Source of the DNA: Planctomycetaceae bacterium
GTDB taxonomy: Bacteria > Planctomycetota > Planctomycetia > Planctomycetales > Planctomycetaceae
Length of the DNA: 45,833 bases
Reading direction: 5' to 3'
Assembly: GCA_009691905.1 (NCBI GenBank)
Contig: SIAF01000003.1
Location: 1 to 45,833 of the forward strand
The notes beneath the pieces were generated by a model, which made no database searches, was not told where the DNA came from, and saw only the letters and a program-made list of their open reading frames with translations. The translations under genes and the position numbers were made by a program. This document shows, one piece after another, positions 1-9,212 of this stretch; the first letter of the stretch is position 1; each line of letters opens with the position of its first letter.

Positions 1-151
1 GCCGCGTGCGGGCGAGGTTCGAGCGGAGATTTCTGTACGAGTACGGACTCGCACAGGTAGGCTTCAGCGTTGTGTTTGTCCTCCTTTCATCGCTTCACCG
101 TTTGTTCCATTGGTAGACTGAGCCTGAATCCACTGCGGCTCACGCGCCCTG

Positions 152-616
152 TCAGGGGGTCACGAACTCGTGTTCTCCCGAGCGGACGGTGAGGACGGGG
201 CACGGGGCGAAGCGGACGATTTTTTCCGCCACTGACCCCAGCAAGATGTGGGCCAGCGCGCCGCGTCCGTGCGTGCCGACGATTATCAGGTCGGCATCCT
301 CGTCTTTGGCCGCCCTGGCGATTTCACCCGCCGGGTTGCCGTGGACGAGCAGCACCCGCGCCTGCGACAGGCCGGCGGCCGCCAGAACCTGCTCGCACTG
401 CACCCGGGCGTGCTGCTCCTGAAGTTCGCCGAGGTTCGGGGGAAAATACCCTTCGGCAACCGGGGGTAACTGCGACAGGAAGTCGGGTTTCTCAAGCGCA
501 TGGCAGAGAATGACTTCGGCCTTAAACGCCTTGGCGAAGGCGGCCGCGTAGTTCAGTGCCACTTGCGAATGCTGGCTGAAGTCAGTCGCCACAAGGATGC
601 GTTTGAGGTCGATCAT
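152..616 (-). CDS. Universal stress protein (UspA family)
   Basis: A 154-residue single-domain cytoplasmic Usp protein. It begins DLKRILVATDFSQHS, the usual first beta strand of the fold, and near the C-terminus carries the ATP-binding signature G-x2-G-x9-G-S (GTHGRG followed by LLGS), so it is probably of the nucleotide-binding class. The open frame extends upstream to 829, but the ATG at 616 is preferred because family homology begins immediately after it. Usp proteins bind ATP and help cells survive starvation, redox or other stress; no specific partner is suggested here. The gene is divergent from glgP, and the 385 bases between them hold two inverted-repeat elements. The family call is sure, the exact role is not. 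Confidence 0.93.
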   Translation of the reverse strand: MIDLKRILVATDFSQHSQVALNYAAAFAKAFKAEVILCHALEKPDFLSQLPPVAEGYFPPNLGELQEQHARVQCEQVLAAAGLSQARVLLVHGNPAGEIARAAKDEDADLIIVGTHGRGALAHILLGSVAEKIVRFAPCPVLTVRSGEHEFVTP

Positions 617-723
617 AGCGCGCTCTCGACTGTGGATCTGGGCGGAACGCCATACCATAACCGAACACACGGGGAGTTCGCCAGTGTACCGCAGGCACAG
701 GTCTGATGCCCTGGAACACTGAA

Positions 724-751
724 ACGCGCCGTGCAAGCACGGCGGCGAAAC
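724..751. repeat. Dispersed hairpin element, copy 1
   Basis: A 28-base element with an 8-bp stem, CGCCGTGC and GCACGGCG, around a two-base AA loop, followed by GCGAAAC. A second copy lies at 11024-11051. The two copies differ at only two positions, and the changes are compensatory (T-A becomes A-T inside the stem), so base pairing is preserved. Confidence 0.7.
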
Positions 752-889
752 AGTGTCTCCCGATGCCCGCGAGCCCGGAAGACTCAAGCACGGTATGGCG
801 GCAGCAACCGGACATATGGCAGACCGCACAGACGGTCGCTATAGTTCGGCAGGGGGTGAGCGGCTGGTCCGTTGGCCCGTCTGCAAGTC

Positions 890-976
890 TGTTGAAAAAG
901 GGGACTGGCTCCGACCGGCTTCACAATGTCCCGCAAATTCGACCCCCCCGCGAGGTGCCTGTCCCCTTTTTCAACA
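890..976. repeat. Inverted repeat with TGTTGAAAAAGGGGAC arms
   Basis: Perfect 16-base arms lie at 890-905 and 961-976, separated by 55 bases. The same arm sequence, slightly varied (TGTTGAAAAAGCGGTCAG and its complement), recurs at 23408-23605. It appears to be a dispersed repeat family. Its right arm ends 25 bases upstream of glgP and would lie in the glgP leader RNA if transcription starts further upstream. Confidence 0.7.
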
Positions 977-1001
977 CGACGCAAGCGCGAGGACGGAATT
1001 G

Positions 1002-3146
1002 ATGGCACGACAGAAGACGCTCCACGACAAATTGCGGGAGTTGGGCGGGAATTTATGGTGGAGTTGGCAGCCGGAAGTCACGCAGATTTTCCGCGATATC
1101 GACCCGACGCTGTGGACCGACGTCGGACACAACCCCGTGCTGTTGCTCGAGTCGTATCCCCCCGATGCGCTCGAAGGTCGCGCCACCGATGCCGTGCTGC
1201 ACACCCGTATCAATTGGGCGTACCGCCGCTGGCAAGAATACATGCAGGCCACCGACACCTGGGGTGCCACGCACGCCGGCGTCCTGGGCCAGCGGCCGAC
1301 GGCCTATTTCTCGGCTGAGTTCGGCCTGCACGAATCGCTGCCGATTTACTCCGGCGGCCTGGGGGTGCTGGCGGGCGACCACTTGAAAAGCGCCTCGGAC
1401 CTGGGGATTCCCATGGTCGGCGTCGGGCTGTTTTACAGTCAGGGGTATTTCAATCAATACCTCGACGAAAACGGGTGGCAGCAGGAAACGTATACCGATC
1501 AGAAAATTGCCAAGTTGCCGCTCGAAGCGGCGCTGGGCGTCGATCGCAAGCCGGTTTTGATCGCCGTCGACACTCGCGGTGGAAAAATTCATGCCCGCGT
1601 TTGGAAAGTCAACGTCGGGCGAATCCCCCTGTACCTGCTCGATACCGACGTCCCCGAGAACCGCGATGAAGACCGGCATCTGACCAGCCGCTTGTACGGC
1701 GGCGACGAGCGGACGCGCATCCGCCAGGAGATCATGCTGGGAATCGGCGGGGTTCGGGCGCTCAAAGCGATGGGCATTCAGCCCGGTGTGATTCACATGA
1801 ACGAGGGGCATTCGGCCTTCGCAGGGTTGGAAGTCATTCGCGAACGCATGAAAGAAGACGACCTGTCGTTCGACGAAGCGCTGCGCGAGACCGCGGCGAT
1901 GAGCAGCTTCACGACGCACACGCCCGTCCCGGCGGGGCACGATCGGTTTAACAGCGACCTGATTGAAGAACACGTCGGCCCCCTGCGCGACGAGCTGGGG
2001 CTCAAGCCCGACTCGCTGATGAGTCTGGGACGCGTCGAGCCCCCCAACCAGAACGAGACGTTTTGCATGACAGTGCTGGCGTTCAAGCTGTGCCGCCGGG
2101 CCAACGCGGTCTCGAGCCTGCACGGTGTCGTCAGCCGGCGGATGTGGGCTAACCTCTGGCCCTGGCGCAGCGAAGAAGAGATTCCCATCGGGCATATCAC
2201 CAACGGGATCCACGTGGCGAGCTGGCTGGCAGCTCAAATGCGCATGCTTTACGACCGGGTTCTGCCCCTTGACTGGTATCTGCGCACCGGCCAGCCCGAA
2301 GTCTGGGCTCCGGTTGAGCACCTCTCGCCCGGCGAACTTTGGGAAACTCACCAGACGCTCAAGAGCCGGTTGATTACCTATGCTCGCAACCGGCTGTTGA
2401 AGCAAGCGCGGCGGCGCAACCTGCCCGATGCGGCACTGGCCCAGATGTCGACGGCGCTCGATCCGCGCGTGCTGACGATCGGTTTTGCGCGGCGCTTCGC
2501 ACCCTACAAACGTGCCGATTTGATTTTACGGGATCTCGATGTTCTGGCCGGGTGGGTCACCAGCGCCGATCGCCCGATGCAGATTATTTTCGCCGGCAAG
2601 TCGCATCCCGCCGACGAACCGGGGAAACAGATTCTGCAGAGAATCTACCGCATCAGCCAGGAAGAACCCTTCCGCGGACGGATCGTCTTTCTGGAAGATT
2701 ACGATATCAACCTGGCGCGGCATCTGGTTCAGGGAGTCGACGTCTGGCTCAACAACCCGCGCCGGCCGCTGGAGGCCTCAGGAACCAGCGGACAGAAAGT
2801 CGTTCTCAACGGCGTGCTCAACTGCTCGATTCTCGACGGATGGTGGGCCGAGGCGTACGACGGCTCAAACGGGTTTGCGATCGGCAACGGGCGGACCCAT
2901 GTCCGCCAGGAGATTCAGGACGACCGCGATGCGAAAAGCCTGGCGCACATTCTCAATACCGAAGTGATCCCGCTGTTTTACGAACGCGATCAGGATGACC
3001 TGCCTCAGGGGTGGATCAAACGCATGAAGCGGGCAGTCCGCACGCTGGGCTGGCGGTTTAATGCCGATCGAATGGTGATGGACTACGTGCGGGAAAGCTA
3101 CGTTCCCGCAGCCGGGGGCCTGAGTTGCTCGATGGACCAGGTGTGA
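1002..3146 (+). CDS. glgP: Alpha-glucan (glycogen) phosphorylase
   Basis: A 714-residue enzyme that releases glucose 1-phosphate from the non-reducing ends of glycogen or maltodextrin using phosphate and pyridoxal phosphate. It is of the shorter bacterial/archaeal type with an N-terminal DUF3417-like region ([16 protein letters not shown]), not the roughly 800-residue E. coli type. The PLP-site motif EASGTSGQK is present with Lys599 as the expected Schiff-base lysine, and [19 protein letters not shown] and the HMNEGHSAF region match the family. The open frame begins at 753, but the ATG at 1002 is chosen because family homology starts there and a GAGGA sits about 10 bases upstream. It is monocistronic by layout, divergent from usp and convergent with the SurA-like gene. 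Confidence 0.95.
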   Translation: MARQKTLHDKLRELGGNLWWSWQPEVTQIFRDIDPTLWTDVGHNPVLLLESYPPDALEGRATDAVLHTRINWAYRRWQEYMQATDTWGATHAGVLGQRPTAYFSAEFGLHESLPIYSGGLGVLAGDHLKSASDLGIPMVGVGLFYSQGYFNQYLDENGWQQETYTDQKIAKLPLEAALGVDRKPVLIAVDTRGGKIHARVWKVNVGRIPLYLLDTDVPENRDEDRHLTSRLYGGDERTRIRQEIMLGIGGVRALKAMGIQPGVIHMNEGHSAFAGLEVIRERMKEDDLSFDEALRETAAMSSFTTHTPVPAGHDRFNSDLIEEHVGPLRDELGLKPDSLMSLGRVEPPNQNETFCMTVLAFKLCRRANAVSSLHGVVSRRMWANLWPWRSEEEIPIGHITNGIHVASWLAAQMRMLYDRVLPLDWYLRTGQPEVWAPVEHLSPGELWETHQTLKSRLITYARNRLLKQARRRNLPDAALAQMSTALDPRVLTIGFARRFAPYKRADLILRDLDVLAGWVTSADRPMQIIFAGKSHPADEPGKQILQRIYRISQEEPFRGRIVFLEDYDINLARHLVQGVDVWLNNPRRPLEASGTSGQKVVLNGVLNCSILDGWWAEAYDGSNGFAIGNGRTHVRQEIQDDRDAKSLAHILNTEVIPLFYERDQDDLPQGWIKRMKRAVRTLGWRFNADRMVMDYVRESYVPAAGGLSCSMDQV

Positions 3147-3163
3147 CAAGCGGTCGCCATCAG

Positions 3164-3197
3164 TCCCCCCCCCTTAGGAAGGGGGGGCAGGGGGGGT
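3164..3197 (+). repeat. C/G-tract palindromic repeat, copy A
   Basis: A run of nine C, then TTAGGAA, seven G, CA and a second G-tract. The core is an inverted repeat (CCCCCCCTT / AAGGGGGGG) with a three-base centre. It lies between the convergent ends of glgP and the SurA-like gene. The other copies are at 5959-5990, 9963-9995 and 18892-18923, all in the same orientation. Confidence 0.85.
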
Positions 3198-3228
3198 CGC
3201 GTGGCACGGTGAAAGGACGCAATTCTTC

Positions 3229-3247
3229 GTGTGGACTAAGTCCACAC
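3229..3247 (-). terminator. Palindrome at the end of the SurA-like gene
   Basis: GTGTGGACT-A-AGTCCACAC is a perfect 9-bp-arm palindrome that overlaps the last base of the SurA-like gene's stop codon. It could act as an RNA 3' hairpin. No T-run follows on the minus strand, so it is not a classical intrinsic terminator. Confidence 0.35.
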
Positions 3248-5745
3248 TACTCGTCTTCTTCAACGGCCGGCGATCGGCCGGGGGCGGCTTCGGGTTCACG
3301 CCATTTGACGGCGTAACGCTTCTCGAGATCCTGATAGAATTCGCCGCGGGTCGCCTGCTGCTCGATCGCGGCCAGTTGCGAGTATTGCGACGATTCACCG
3401 AACAGCGGAGCGTTTTTGAAGGCTTCGCGATCGGCGGGGCGCCGGGAGACAACCTTCACGACGTAAAACACCGAGGCGTCATTGTTCGGGGCCATGCCGA
3501 CGTCGCCGTCGTTCAAATCGTCGAACACGTACTCCATGAATTTGCGCCCCGGATTGTTGACGACCACGGGATTCGACAATTCGACCTCCGGTCGTCCCAT
3601 GCCCGGCTGCGGCGCAGTCGATTCCCGCCACCACGAGAATTCGGGAGAGCGATAAATCGACAACTTCAATCCCTGCGCTGCGCCCGTGACGGTCTGGCCC
3701 GACAGAACTTCACCCATCGTCTGCTTGCCCTGACGCACGAGTTCGGCGAGTTGCTCGGCACGGTTTTTGGCAAGGTCCACCGCCTGGCTCAGCTTCCACG
3801 CCTCAATCACTTGATCTTTGACGCCCGGTTCATCGAACGTCGGCACGTGCTCGGAGACGTGCTGGACTTTCCAGAACACATACAAGTCCCTCGACTCGGC
3901 GGCGACCGACGACTCGGCTTCCTGCACGCTGCACAGCGAATCGCTGCCGAAGGCCATGTTCACAATTGTCCTGACGCGGCGATCCATGAAAGGCGTGGCG
4001 TCGGGCTCCTGCGCCTTGCCGATTCCCGGCAGTTCGCTCAACTCGCGTTCGCTGACCAGTCCCGTTTCACCGAATTTGAGACCGTATTTCGACGCAATTT
4101 TCTCCATGTCGTCGCGAGACGATTTGGCCAGCTCTTCCACGTCCCTGGGTTTCAACTTCGTCAAATCGAGATCGGCCCGCTGCGACAACTTGAGCCCCGC
4201 GGCATGCAGTTCCTGGGCCGCCTTCGCCGACAGATCTTTCATGCGCTGAACGGTCCGTTCGTGGATGATCGAATCGCGAATCTCATCGCGCAGCGCGTCG
4301 TCGAGCGGCTTGTACTTGACCGGTCGCGGCGGGGCCTTGGGAGGCTTCCTGCCGGAGTTGGTGGCGGGTGGGGCGAGATCGTCGTCCTCCGGTGCAGAGG
4401 GCTCTTCTTCCTCTTCTTTGGGCTTGTCTGTCGAGTCCCCATCGTCGGCCGTCGGAGCGTCTGCGTCGCCGGGCTCGTCGGTTTCGGATTGCGGCCGAAC
4501 CGGCTTGCCCTTTACGGGGTCTTCGTCAGTTACGATCGCACCTTCGTCGAAGGATTTGGGAACCTCGGCCTCGTTCGCAGGCCCGCAGGGGCTCTCGGTC
4601 GACTTGGGGTCGGCCACAGGGTCAGATTCAGCGTCAGATTCAGCGTCCAAAGCCGATTCTTCTGACGGTGTCGCCGGCGGCTCGGGTCGCTTCTCGCCCT
4701 CCGACGCTGATTCTGCCGGGTCGTCTGGGCCGGCACCGGGTTCGAGTGCCGGGCCGCGCTTGCGACCCCCCTCGTGAGGCGCGAAATCGGGGTCGATCGG
4801 CGACGAGTCGCTCCCCCGGCGCGGCCCGGTGTCCATTTCCTGAAACCGCAGGTCGATGGCTTTTTTGGCCTCGTAGTAACTTTCGATATCTTTGTCGGTA
4901 ATGGGAAAGTCTTCCGCGACCTGTTGCTTGACCGCGGCATAGCTGATTTCCAGATAGTGCAGGGCCGCCTTCGTGGGCTGGCGGAACCCCGGTTTGTATT
5001 CGCCGCCAACCGACGCATCGAAGGTCGTCTTGTGCGATTCGAAATACCTGGTCAAGAGGCCCGCCGACGGAGTGTCGACCTTCGCGACGAAGTCTTTGAC
5101 CGGCAGGGGAGCGACGTCGATCGTCTGCCGCGCGTTGAGCTGCTGGTAGATCTTCCAATACTGTTCGGGGGCCAGTGTGGAAACGGGAAAGGTCAAATTG
5201 AACGCCGTCTGCCACGCGACTTCTTCGCGCAGTATGTCATAAAGTTGTTTGGCCGAGATCTGCAACTCCTTGACGATCTTCTGAAACTGATCGGAGCTCA
5301 ATTTGTCTCCCCCGCCACCGGGCAGACTGCTGATTTCGGCAATCAGCGCGTCGATCTGATTGTTGTCGACGACGATTCCCAGCCGCCGCGCCTCAGCGCG
5401 CATCAGCCAGGCGAAGTACACGTCGCGGGGCTGGTCGCTGCCGAATCGTTGCACTTTGCCCGGCATATACTGCGCGATTTGCGCGTACTTGGGATTGGCC
5501 GTCACGAAGGCGCTGTAGACGAACCGGTTGGCAATAGAGCGGCGGTGCCTCAATTCGCGCAGGCCGTTCTCGGAAAGATTGCCGACATTCGATTCGACGA
5601 CGACCGAGCCGTCGCGTCCCCCACTGACACTGCGAACCATCTGGGTCAGCGGTTCGAGGAGACCGAAGGCAAGAATCGCCATCAGCGCCGCGATCGCCAG
5701 CAGCACCTTTTGAAAGCGACGGAAAATCTTGAATGGTGATTGCAT
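3247..5745 (-). CDS. SurA/PpiD-like membrane-anchored periplasmic chaperone
   Basis: An 832-residue protein with a short cytoplasmic N-terminus, one membrane segment (about residues 12-31) and a long exported part. The region of residues about 95-290 (MRAEARRLGIVVDNNQIDALI and onward) resembles the helical SurA_N/PpiD chaperone module. A second helical region, residues about 470-830, includes parts that read like parvulin flanks, but I could not identify a clear parvulin catalytic core. Between them is an insert of about 170 residues rich in Pro, Asp and Glu (EEEEEPSAPEDDD), probably disordered. The start at 5745 was chosen over the upstream start at 5790 because an AAAGGT lies just upstream and the membrane helix follows directly. 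Its role is inferred to be folding of secreted proteins. It is divergent from topA. Confidence 0.75.
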   Translation of the reverse strand: MQSPFKIFRRFQKVLLAIAALMAILAFGLLEPLTQMVRSVSGGRDGSVVVESNVGNLSENGLRELRHRRSIANRFVYSAFVTANPKYAQIAQYMPGKVQRFGSDQPRDVYFAWLMRAEARRLGIVVDNNQIDALIAEISSLPGGGGDKLSSDQFQKIVKELQISAKQLYDILREEVAWQTAFNLTFPVSTLAPEQYWKIYQQLNARQTIDVAPLPVKDFVAKVDTPSAGLLTRYFESHKTTFDASVGGEYKPGFRQPTKAALHYLEISYAAVKQQVAEDFPITDKDIESYYEAKKAIDLRFQEMDTGPRRGSDSSPIDPDFAPHEGGRKRGPALEPGAGPDDPAESASEGEKRPEPPATPSEESALDAESDAESDPVADPKSTESPCGPANEAEVPKSFDEGAIVTDEDPVKGKPVRPQSETDEPGDADAPTADDGDSTDKPKEEEEEPSAPEDDDLAPPATNSGRKPPKAPPRPVKYKPLDDALRDEIRDSIIHERTVQRMKDLSAKAAQELHAAGLKLSQRADLDLTKLKPRDVEELAKSSRDDMEKIASKYGLKFGETGLVSERELSELPGIGKAQEPDATPFMDRRVRTIVNMAFGSDSLCSVQEAESSVAAESRDLYVFWKVQHVSEHVPTFDEPGVKDQVIEAWKLSQAVDLAKNRAEQLAELVRQGKQTMGEVLSGQTVTGAAQGLKLSIYRSPEFSWWRESTAPQPGMGRPEVELSNPVVVNNPGRKFMEYVFDDLNDGDVGMAPNNDASVFYVVKVVSRRPADREAFKNAPLFGESSQYSQLAAIEQQATRGEFYQDLEKRYAVKWREPEAAPGRSPAVEEDE

Positions 5746-6090
5746 TCGAAAGTGACCTTTCGCGACCGCAGAAAACACTCGTCCCGGCACGGCGATCAGC
5801 CGACTGCACTGCGGGGAAGGTCAAGGCCCAACAGTGGTTATGCCTTGACAGACTGCGGAACGATAAACTATGGGTTTTGCACGGGCGTCCTCTAGCCGCT
5901 GCGCCGACGCCGATTGTAGCCGTGTTGTCCGATCAGGCAAGGCCAACAGAATTTACACTCCCCCCCTTACGAAGGGGGGGCGGGGGGGGTTCAGTTGAGG
6001 CCCCTGATCGATCGGCCTCATTTTGCGGTCCAGGCTTGCGCGACCCGTGTCGCGGGGCCAATCTCGTGCATTGGTTGGAGCCTGCTGCCT
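5746..6090. other. Divergent intergenic region, SurA-like/topA
   Basis: There are 345 bases between divergent genes. It contains C/G-tract repeat copy B (5959-5990) and otherwise no gene that I can support. The in-frame upstream extension of topA (5995-6090) begins inside or beside the repeat and carries no family homology, so it is treated as non-coding. Confidence 0.6.
5959..5990 (+). repeat. C/G-tract palindromic repeat, copy B
   Basis: T, seven C, TTACGAA, seven G, C, eight G, T. It has the same core and orientation as the copies at 3164, 9963 and 18892, and here sits about 100 bases upstream of topA in a divergent promoter region. Confidence 0.85.
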
Positions 6091-8793
6091 GTGGCCAAGA
6101 AAAAGTTCAAAGGCCTCGTGATTGTCGAGTCGCCGGCCAAGGCGCGTAAGATCAACAGCTATCTGGGCAGCGACTACAAAGTCCTGGCCAGCATGGGGCA
6201 CGTCCGCGATCTGCCGGCTCGGGCCGCCGACATTCCTCTCGATGTCAAAAAAGAATCCTGGGCCTCGCTGGGGGTCAACGTCGAGGCCGGGTTCGAGCCG
6301 CTGTATGTGATTCCCAAAGAGAAGAAGAAAATCATCAGCGAGCTCAAAGCGGCTCTCAAGGATGCCGACGAACTGATTCTGGCGACGGACGAAGACCGCG
6401 AAGGCGAGAGCATTGGCTGGCATTTGGCCGAGATTTTGCAGCCCAAGGTGCCGGTCAAACGGATGGTCTTTTCGGAAATCACCAAAGACGCCATCAAGCT
6501 GGCCATCCAGTCGCCGCGCGAACTCGACAAGAATCTGGTTTCGGCCCAGGAGACGCGGCGCATTCTCGACCGGCTCTATGGCTATCGCTTGAGCCCCCTG
6601 CTGTGGAAGAAAGTCGCACCCAAGCTGTCGGCCGGCCGCGTGCAGTCGGTGGCCGTGCGGCTGATTGTAATGCGCGAGCTCGAACGTCGCGCCTTCCGCA
6701 CCGGTACCTATTGGGATCTCAAAGCCGCGCTGACGACCGCCGCCGCCGCCGGCTTCGAGGCACAGCTCGTCACCGTCGGGGGCAAACGGATTGCCACCGG
6801 CAAAGACTTCGACGAAAGCACCGGCAAGCTCAAAGCCGGCGCCGACGTGTTGCTCCTGGGGGGTGAAACCGCCGGGACGCTGCGCGCCGAACTGCAACAG
6901 GCCCAGTGGAAAGTCTCCAACCTCGAAGAGCGTCAGCAGGTTCGCAACCCGTCGCCTCCGTTCACCACCAGCACCCTGCAGCAGGAAGCCAACCGCAAAC
7001 TGGGCATGTCGGCCCGCGAAACGATGCAGGTCGCGCAGCGCTTGTACGAAGACGGCACGATCACCTACATGCGAACCGACTCGGTCTCGCTGTCCGAAGA
7101 GGCGATCGGCGCCGCACGCTCGGGAATCGAGCAGCGCTACGGTCGCGATTACCTCAGTCCCGACGTCCGGCGGTTTCAGACGAAATCGAAGGGCGCCCAG
7201 GAGGCGCACGAGGCGATTCGCCCCGCCGGAACTGAAATGAAAACCGGCGAAGAGCTGAGCCTCTCGGGCCGCGAGATGCAGTTGTATTCGCTGATCTGGA
7301 AACGGACGATGGCCACGCAAATGGCCGAAGCGCGGCTCAGGTTTCAAACGGTGACCATTGCCGTCGGCAACGCCGAGTTCCGGGCGACCGGCCGGCACGT
7401 CGAGTTTCCCGGTTTCTTCCGAGCCTACGTCGAAGGGGTCGACGACCCCGATGCCGCGCTCGACGACCAGGAAGCGGCACTCCCGCCAATGCAAGTCGGA
7501 GACACGCTCACGTGCCGCGAACTCGAAACGGTCTCGCATGAGACCCAACCCCCCGCGCGGTTTACCGAAGCGACGCTGATTCGCACGCTCGAAGCCGATG
7601 GCATCGGGCGGCCCAGCACCTACGCCTCGATCATCAGCACGATTCAGGATCGGGGGTACGTCGTCAAGGCGGGAAATCAGTTGCGCCCCACATTCACGGC
7701 AATGGCCGTCACAAAGCTGCTCGAGCAGAACTTCGCGCAATTGGTCGACGAACAGTTCACCGCCGGTATGGAACAGACGCTCGACGACATCGCCGCCGGC
7801 CAGGCGCAGTCGACTCCCTATTTGAAGCAGTTTTACCTCGGCAAAGACGGGCTCGACGAGCAGGTCAAGTCGCACGAAGCGAATATCGACCCGCGCCAGG
7901 CATGCACGATCGAACTCGAAGGGCTGACTTCCAAAGTCCGCGTCGGCAAATTCGGGCCGTATCTTGTCAAAGAGCACAACGGCGAGAGCATCACCGCGTC
8001 GCTGCCCGACGACATCGGTCCGGCCGAAATCACCGATGAAATTGCCGATCGACTTCTCGAAGCCAAACAAAAAGGTCCTGAGTCGCTGGGGATGCACCCC
8101 GACGCCGGGGTTCCCGTGTATTCGATGGTCGGCCGATTCGGGCCCTATCTGCAACTGGGCGAAGCCGTCCCCGATGGCGACAAACCCAAGCGGGTTTCGA
8201 TTCCGCGCAACATCGACCCCGCGCACATTACCTTCGATCAGGCGCTGGCGCTGCTGAGCTTGCCGCGCACGCTGGGCGAGCATCCCGAACTGGGCAAACC
8301 GGTCAAAGCGGGGATCGGCCGCTTCGGCCCTTACGTGTTGCATGAAGGCAAATTCAAGTCGATCCCCAAAGATCAGGATCTGTTCACGATCGATCTGGCG
8401 GCGGCCGTTGAGTTGCTCAAGCAGGCGCGCACCCGGGCCGCGGCCACGCCCCTCAGAGAATTGGGCGTGCATCCCGAAGACAATCAGCCGGTTCAGGTCT
8501 TCTCGGGAAAATACGGACCGTATGTAAAACACGGCAAAATCAACGCAACCCTTCCCAAGGAAACCCCGGTCGCAGAGGTCACGCTCGCGCAGGCACTGAC
8601 CCTGATCGACGAGCGCGCCGCCCGCGGCGGCGGCAAGACGCGACCGTCGCGTAAGACCGCGCCCAAGGCAACCCCCAAAGCCGCGGCGAAAAAGACGGCG
8701 CCCAAAAAGCCACCTGCGAAAAAGGCGCCGACAAAAAAAGAGACTCCCAAAAAGCCACCGGCGAAAAAGACGGACAAAGAGAAGCCGTCGTAA
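6091..8793 (+). CDS. topA: DNA topoisomerase I (type IA)
   Basis: A 900-residue enzyme that relaxes negatively supercoiled DNA by cutting and rejoining one strand. The N-terminal TOPRIM domain starts at [16 protein letters not shown] and includes the acidic EDREGE motif. The catalytic tyrosine is Tyr326 in [10 protein letters not shown]. The DNA-gate region ends near residue 580 ([19 protein letters not shown]). The C-terminal part has several topo-C repeats (GRFGPY, KYGPYV and similar) in place of zinc fingers, followed by a Lys/Pro/Ala-rich tail of about 50 residues ([12 protein letters not shown]) that probably binds DNA non-specifically. The GTG at 6091 is chosen: homology begins two codons later, and a GGAG lies about 12 bases upstream. 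Regulation is not visible beyond the divergent promoter region with repeat copy B. Confidence 0.97.
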   Translation: MAKKKFKGLVIVESPAKARKINSYLGSDYKVLASMGHVRDLPARAADIPLDVKKESWASLGVNVEAGFEPLYVIPKEKKKIISELKAALKDADELILATDEDREGESIGWHLAEILQPKVPVKRMVFSEITKDAIKLAIQSPRELDKNLVSAQETRRILDRLYGYRLSPLLWKKVAPKLSAGRVQSVAVRLIVMRELERRAFRTGTYWDLKAALTTAAAAGFEAQLVTVGGKRIATGKDFDESTGKLKAGADVLLLGGETAGTLRAELQQAQWKVSNLEERQQVRNPSPPFTTSTLQQEANRKLGMSARETMQVAQRLYEDGTITYMRTDSVSLSEEAIGAARSGIEQRYGRDYLSPDVRRFQTKSKGAQEAHEAIRPAGTEMKTGEELSLSGREMQLYSLIWKRTMATQMAEARLRFQTVTIAVGNAEFRATGRHVEFPGFFRAYVEGVDDPDAALDDQEAALPPMQVGDTLTCRELETVSHETQPPARFTEATLIRTLEADGIGRPSTYASIISTIQDRGYVVKAGNQLRPTFTAMAVTKLLEQNFAQLVDEQFTAGMEQTLDDIAAGQAQSTPYLKQFYLGKDGLDEQVKSHEANIDPRQACTIELEGLTSKVRVGKFGPYLVKEHNGESITASLPDDIGPAEITDEIADRLLEAKQKGPESLGMHPDAGVPVYSMVGRFGPYLQLGEAVPDGDKPKRVSIPRNIDPAHITFDQALALLSLPRTLGEHPELGKPVKAGIGRFGPYVLHEGKFKSIPKDQDLFTIDLAAAVELLKQARTRAAATPLRELGVHPEDNQPVQVFSGKYGPYVKHGKINATLPKETPVAEVTLAQALTLIDERAARGGGKTRPSRKTAPKATPKAAAKKTAPKKPPAKKAPTKKETPKKPPAKKTDKEKPS

Positions 8794-8819
8794 TGTGGAC
8801 TTTTGTCCTCACGAAAAAC

Positions 8820-8860
8820 TCGATCGTCGAATCGCCCCAGCGGTTGAACAGCTTGTGTTG
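8820..8860 (-). pseudogene. Remnant copy of the ubiX 3' end
   Basis: Forty-one bases match the last coding bases of ubiX (9223-9263) at 36 of 41 positions. On the minus strand they can be read as HKLFNRWGDSTIE, against HKLFKRWGDATIE in ubiX. No other ubiX sequence surrounds it, so it is a stranded fragment. Together with the intact copy it brackets the small membrane-protein gene at 8939-9148. Confidence 0.7.
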
Positions 8861-8938
8861 TATTCCGCGTCGCTTTTCGCCTTGACGACAGCGACCGCGT
8901 GACGCCGACTTGGAATGCAAATCTCGGAGGTGAAGCAG

Positions 8939-9148
8939 ATGATCAGGAATTTTGTCGGAATTCTATTTAGCCTCATTGCGGCTGTCTGTGGTCTGGTCGC
9001 TTTGTACTGCCCCTGGGGATTCCTTTGCGCATTTGAACCGGGACAGGAGGCCTGGCGGATTCGATTCCCGGTGATCTTCGCGGTGGCGCTTGTGCTGTGC
9101 GGACTGTCGACTTACTTCGCTGCCCGAACAGGATTCAACAGGCCGTGA
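8939..9148 (+). CDS. Small two-helix membrane protein
   Basis: A 69-residue hydrophobic protein with two predicted membrane segments (about residues 4-28 and 45-63) joined by a short polar loop containing FEPGQEAWRIRF. The ATG at 8939 is chosen over the one at 8915 because a strong GGAGG lies eight bases upstream. No family is recognised and no function is proposed. It sits between topA (+) and the end of ubiX (-), inside an interval bounded by a 41-base imperfect direct repeat derived from ubiX. That suggests it arrived with, or was left by, a local duplication or insertion. The strong ribosome-binding site and clean membrane topology favour a real gene. Confidence 0.6.
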   Translation: MIRNFVGILFSLIAAVCGLVALYCPWGFLCAFEPGQEAWRIRFPVIFAVALVLCGLSTYFAARTGFNRP

Positions 9149-9212
9149 CCTTCGGTCGCAACCAGAGGCTGGGCGGCAACGCGGCGTCGCCTGTCCCGCC
9201 TGATGCACCGCG

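Larger units (their letters stand above)
617..1001. other. Divergent intergenic region usp/glgP
   Basis: There are 385 bases between two divergently transcribed genes. No credible gene was seen: the open frames here are extensions of usp and glgP or shadows. It contains the hairpin repeat at 724-751 and the long-loop inverted repeat at 890-976, the latter ending 25 bases before the glgP start codon. Promoters for both genes should lie here, but I could not recognise convincing -35/-10 pairs. Confidence 0.6.

Noticed and set aside
753-1001. N-terminal extension of glgP
   Set aside because: It covers the inverted repeat and lacks homology. The family N-terminus and a ribosome-binding site agree on 1002.
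1053-2405. A 450-codon open frame on the minus strand
   Set aside because: Antisense shadow of glgP, without homology or start signals.
3229-4665. A 478-codon open frame on the plus strand
   Set aside because: Antisense shadow of the SurA-like gene; its composition is that of a reversed acidic region.
5953-8532. An 859-codon open frame on the minus strand
   Set aside because: It is the antisense of topA. Its translation is Arg/Phe/Gln-rich with no family, while the plus strand has every topoisomerase I motif. High GC produces such shadows.
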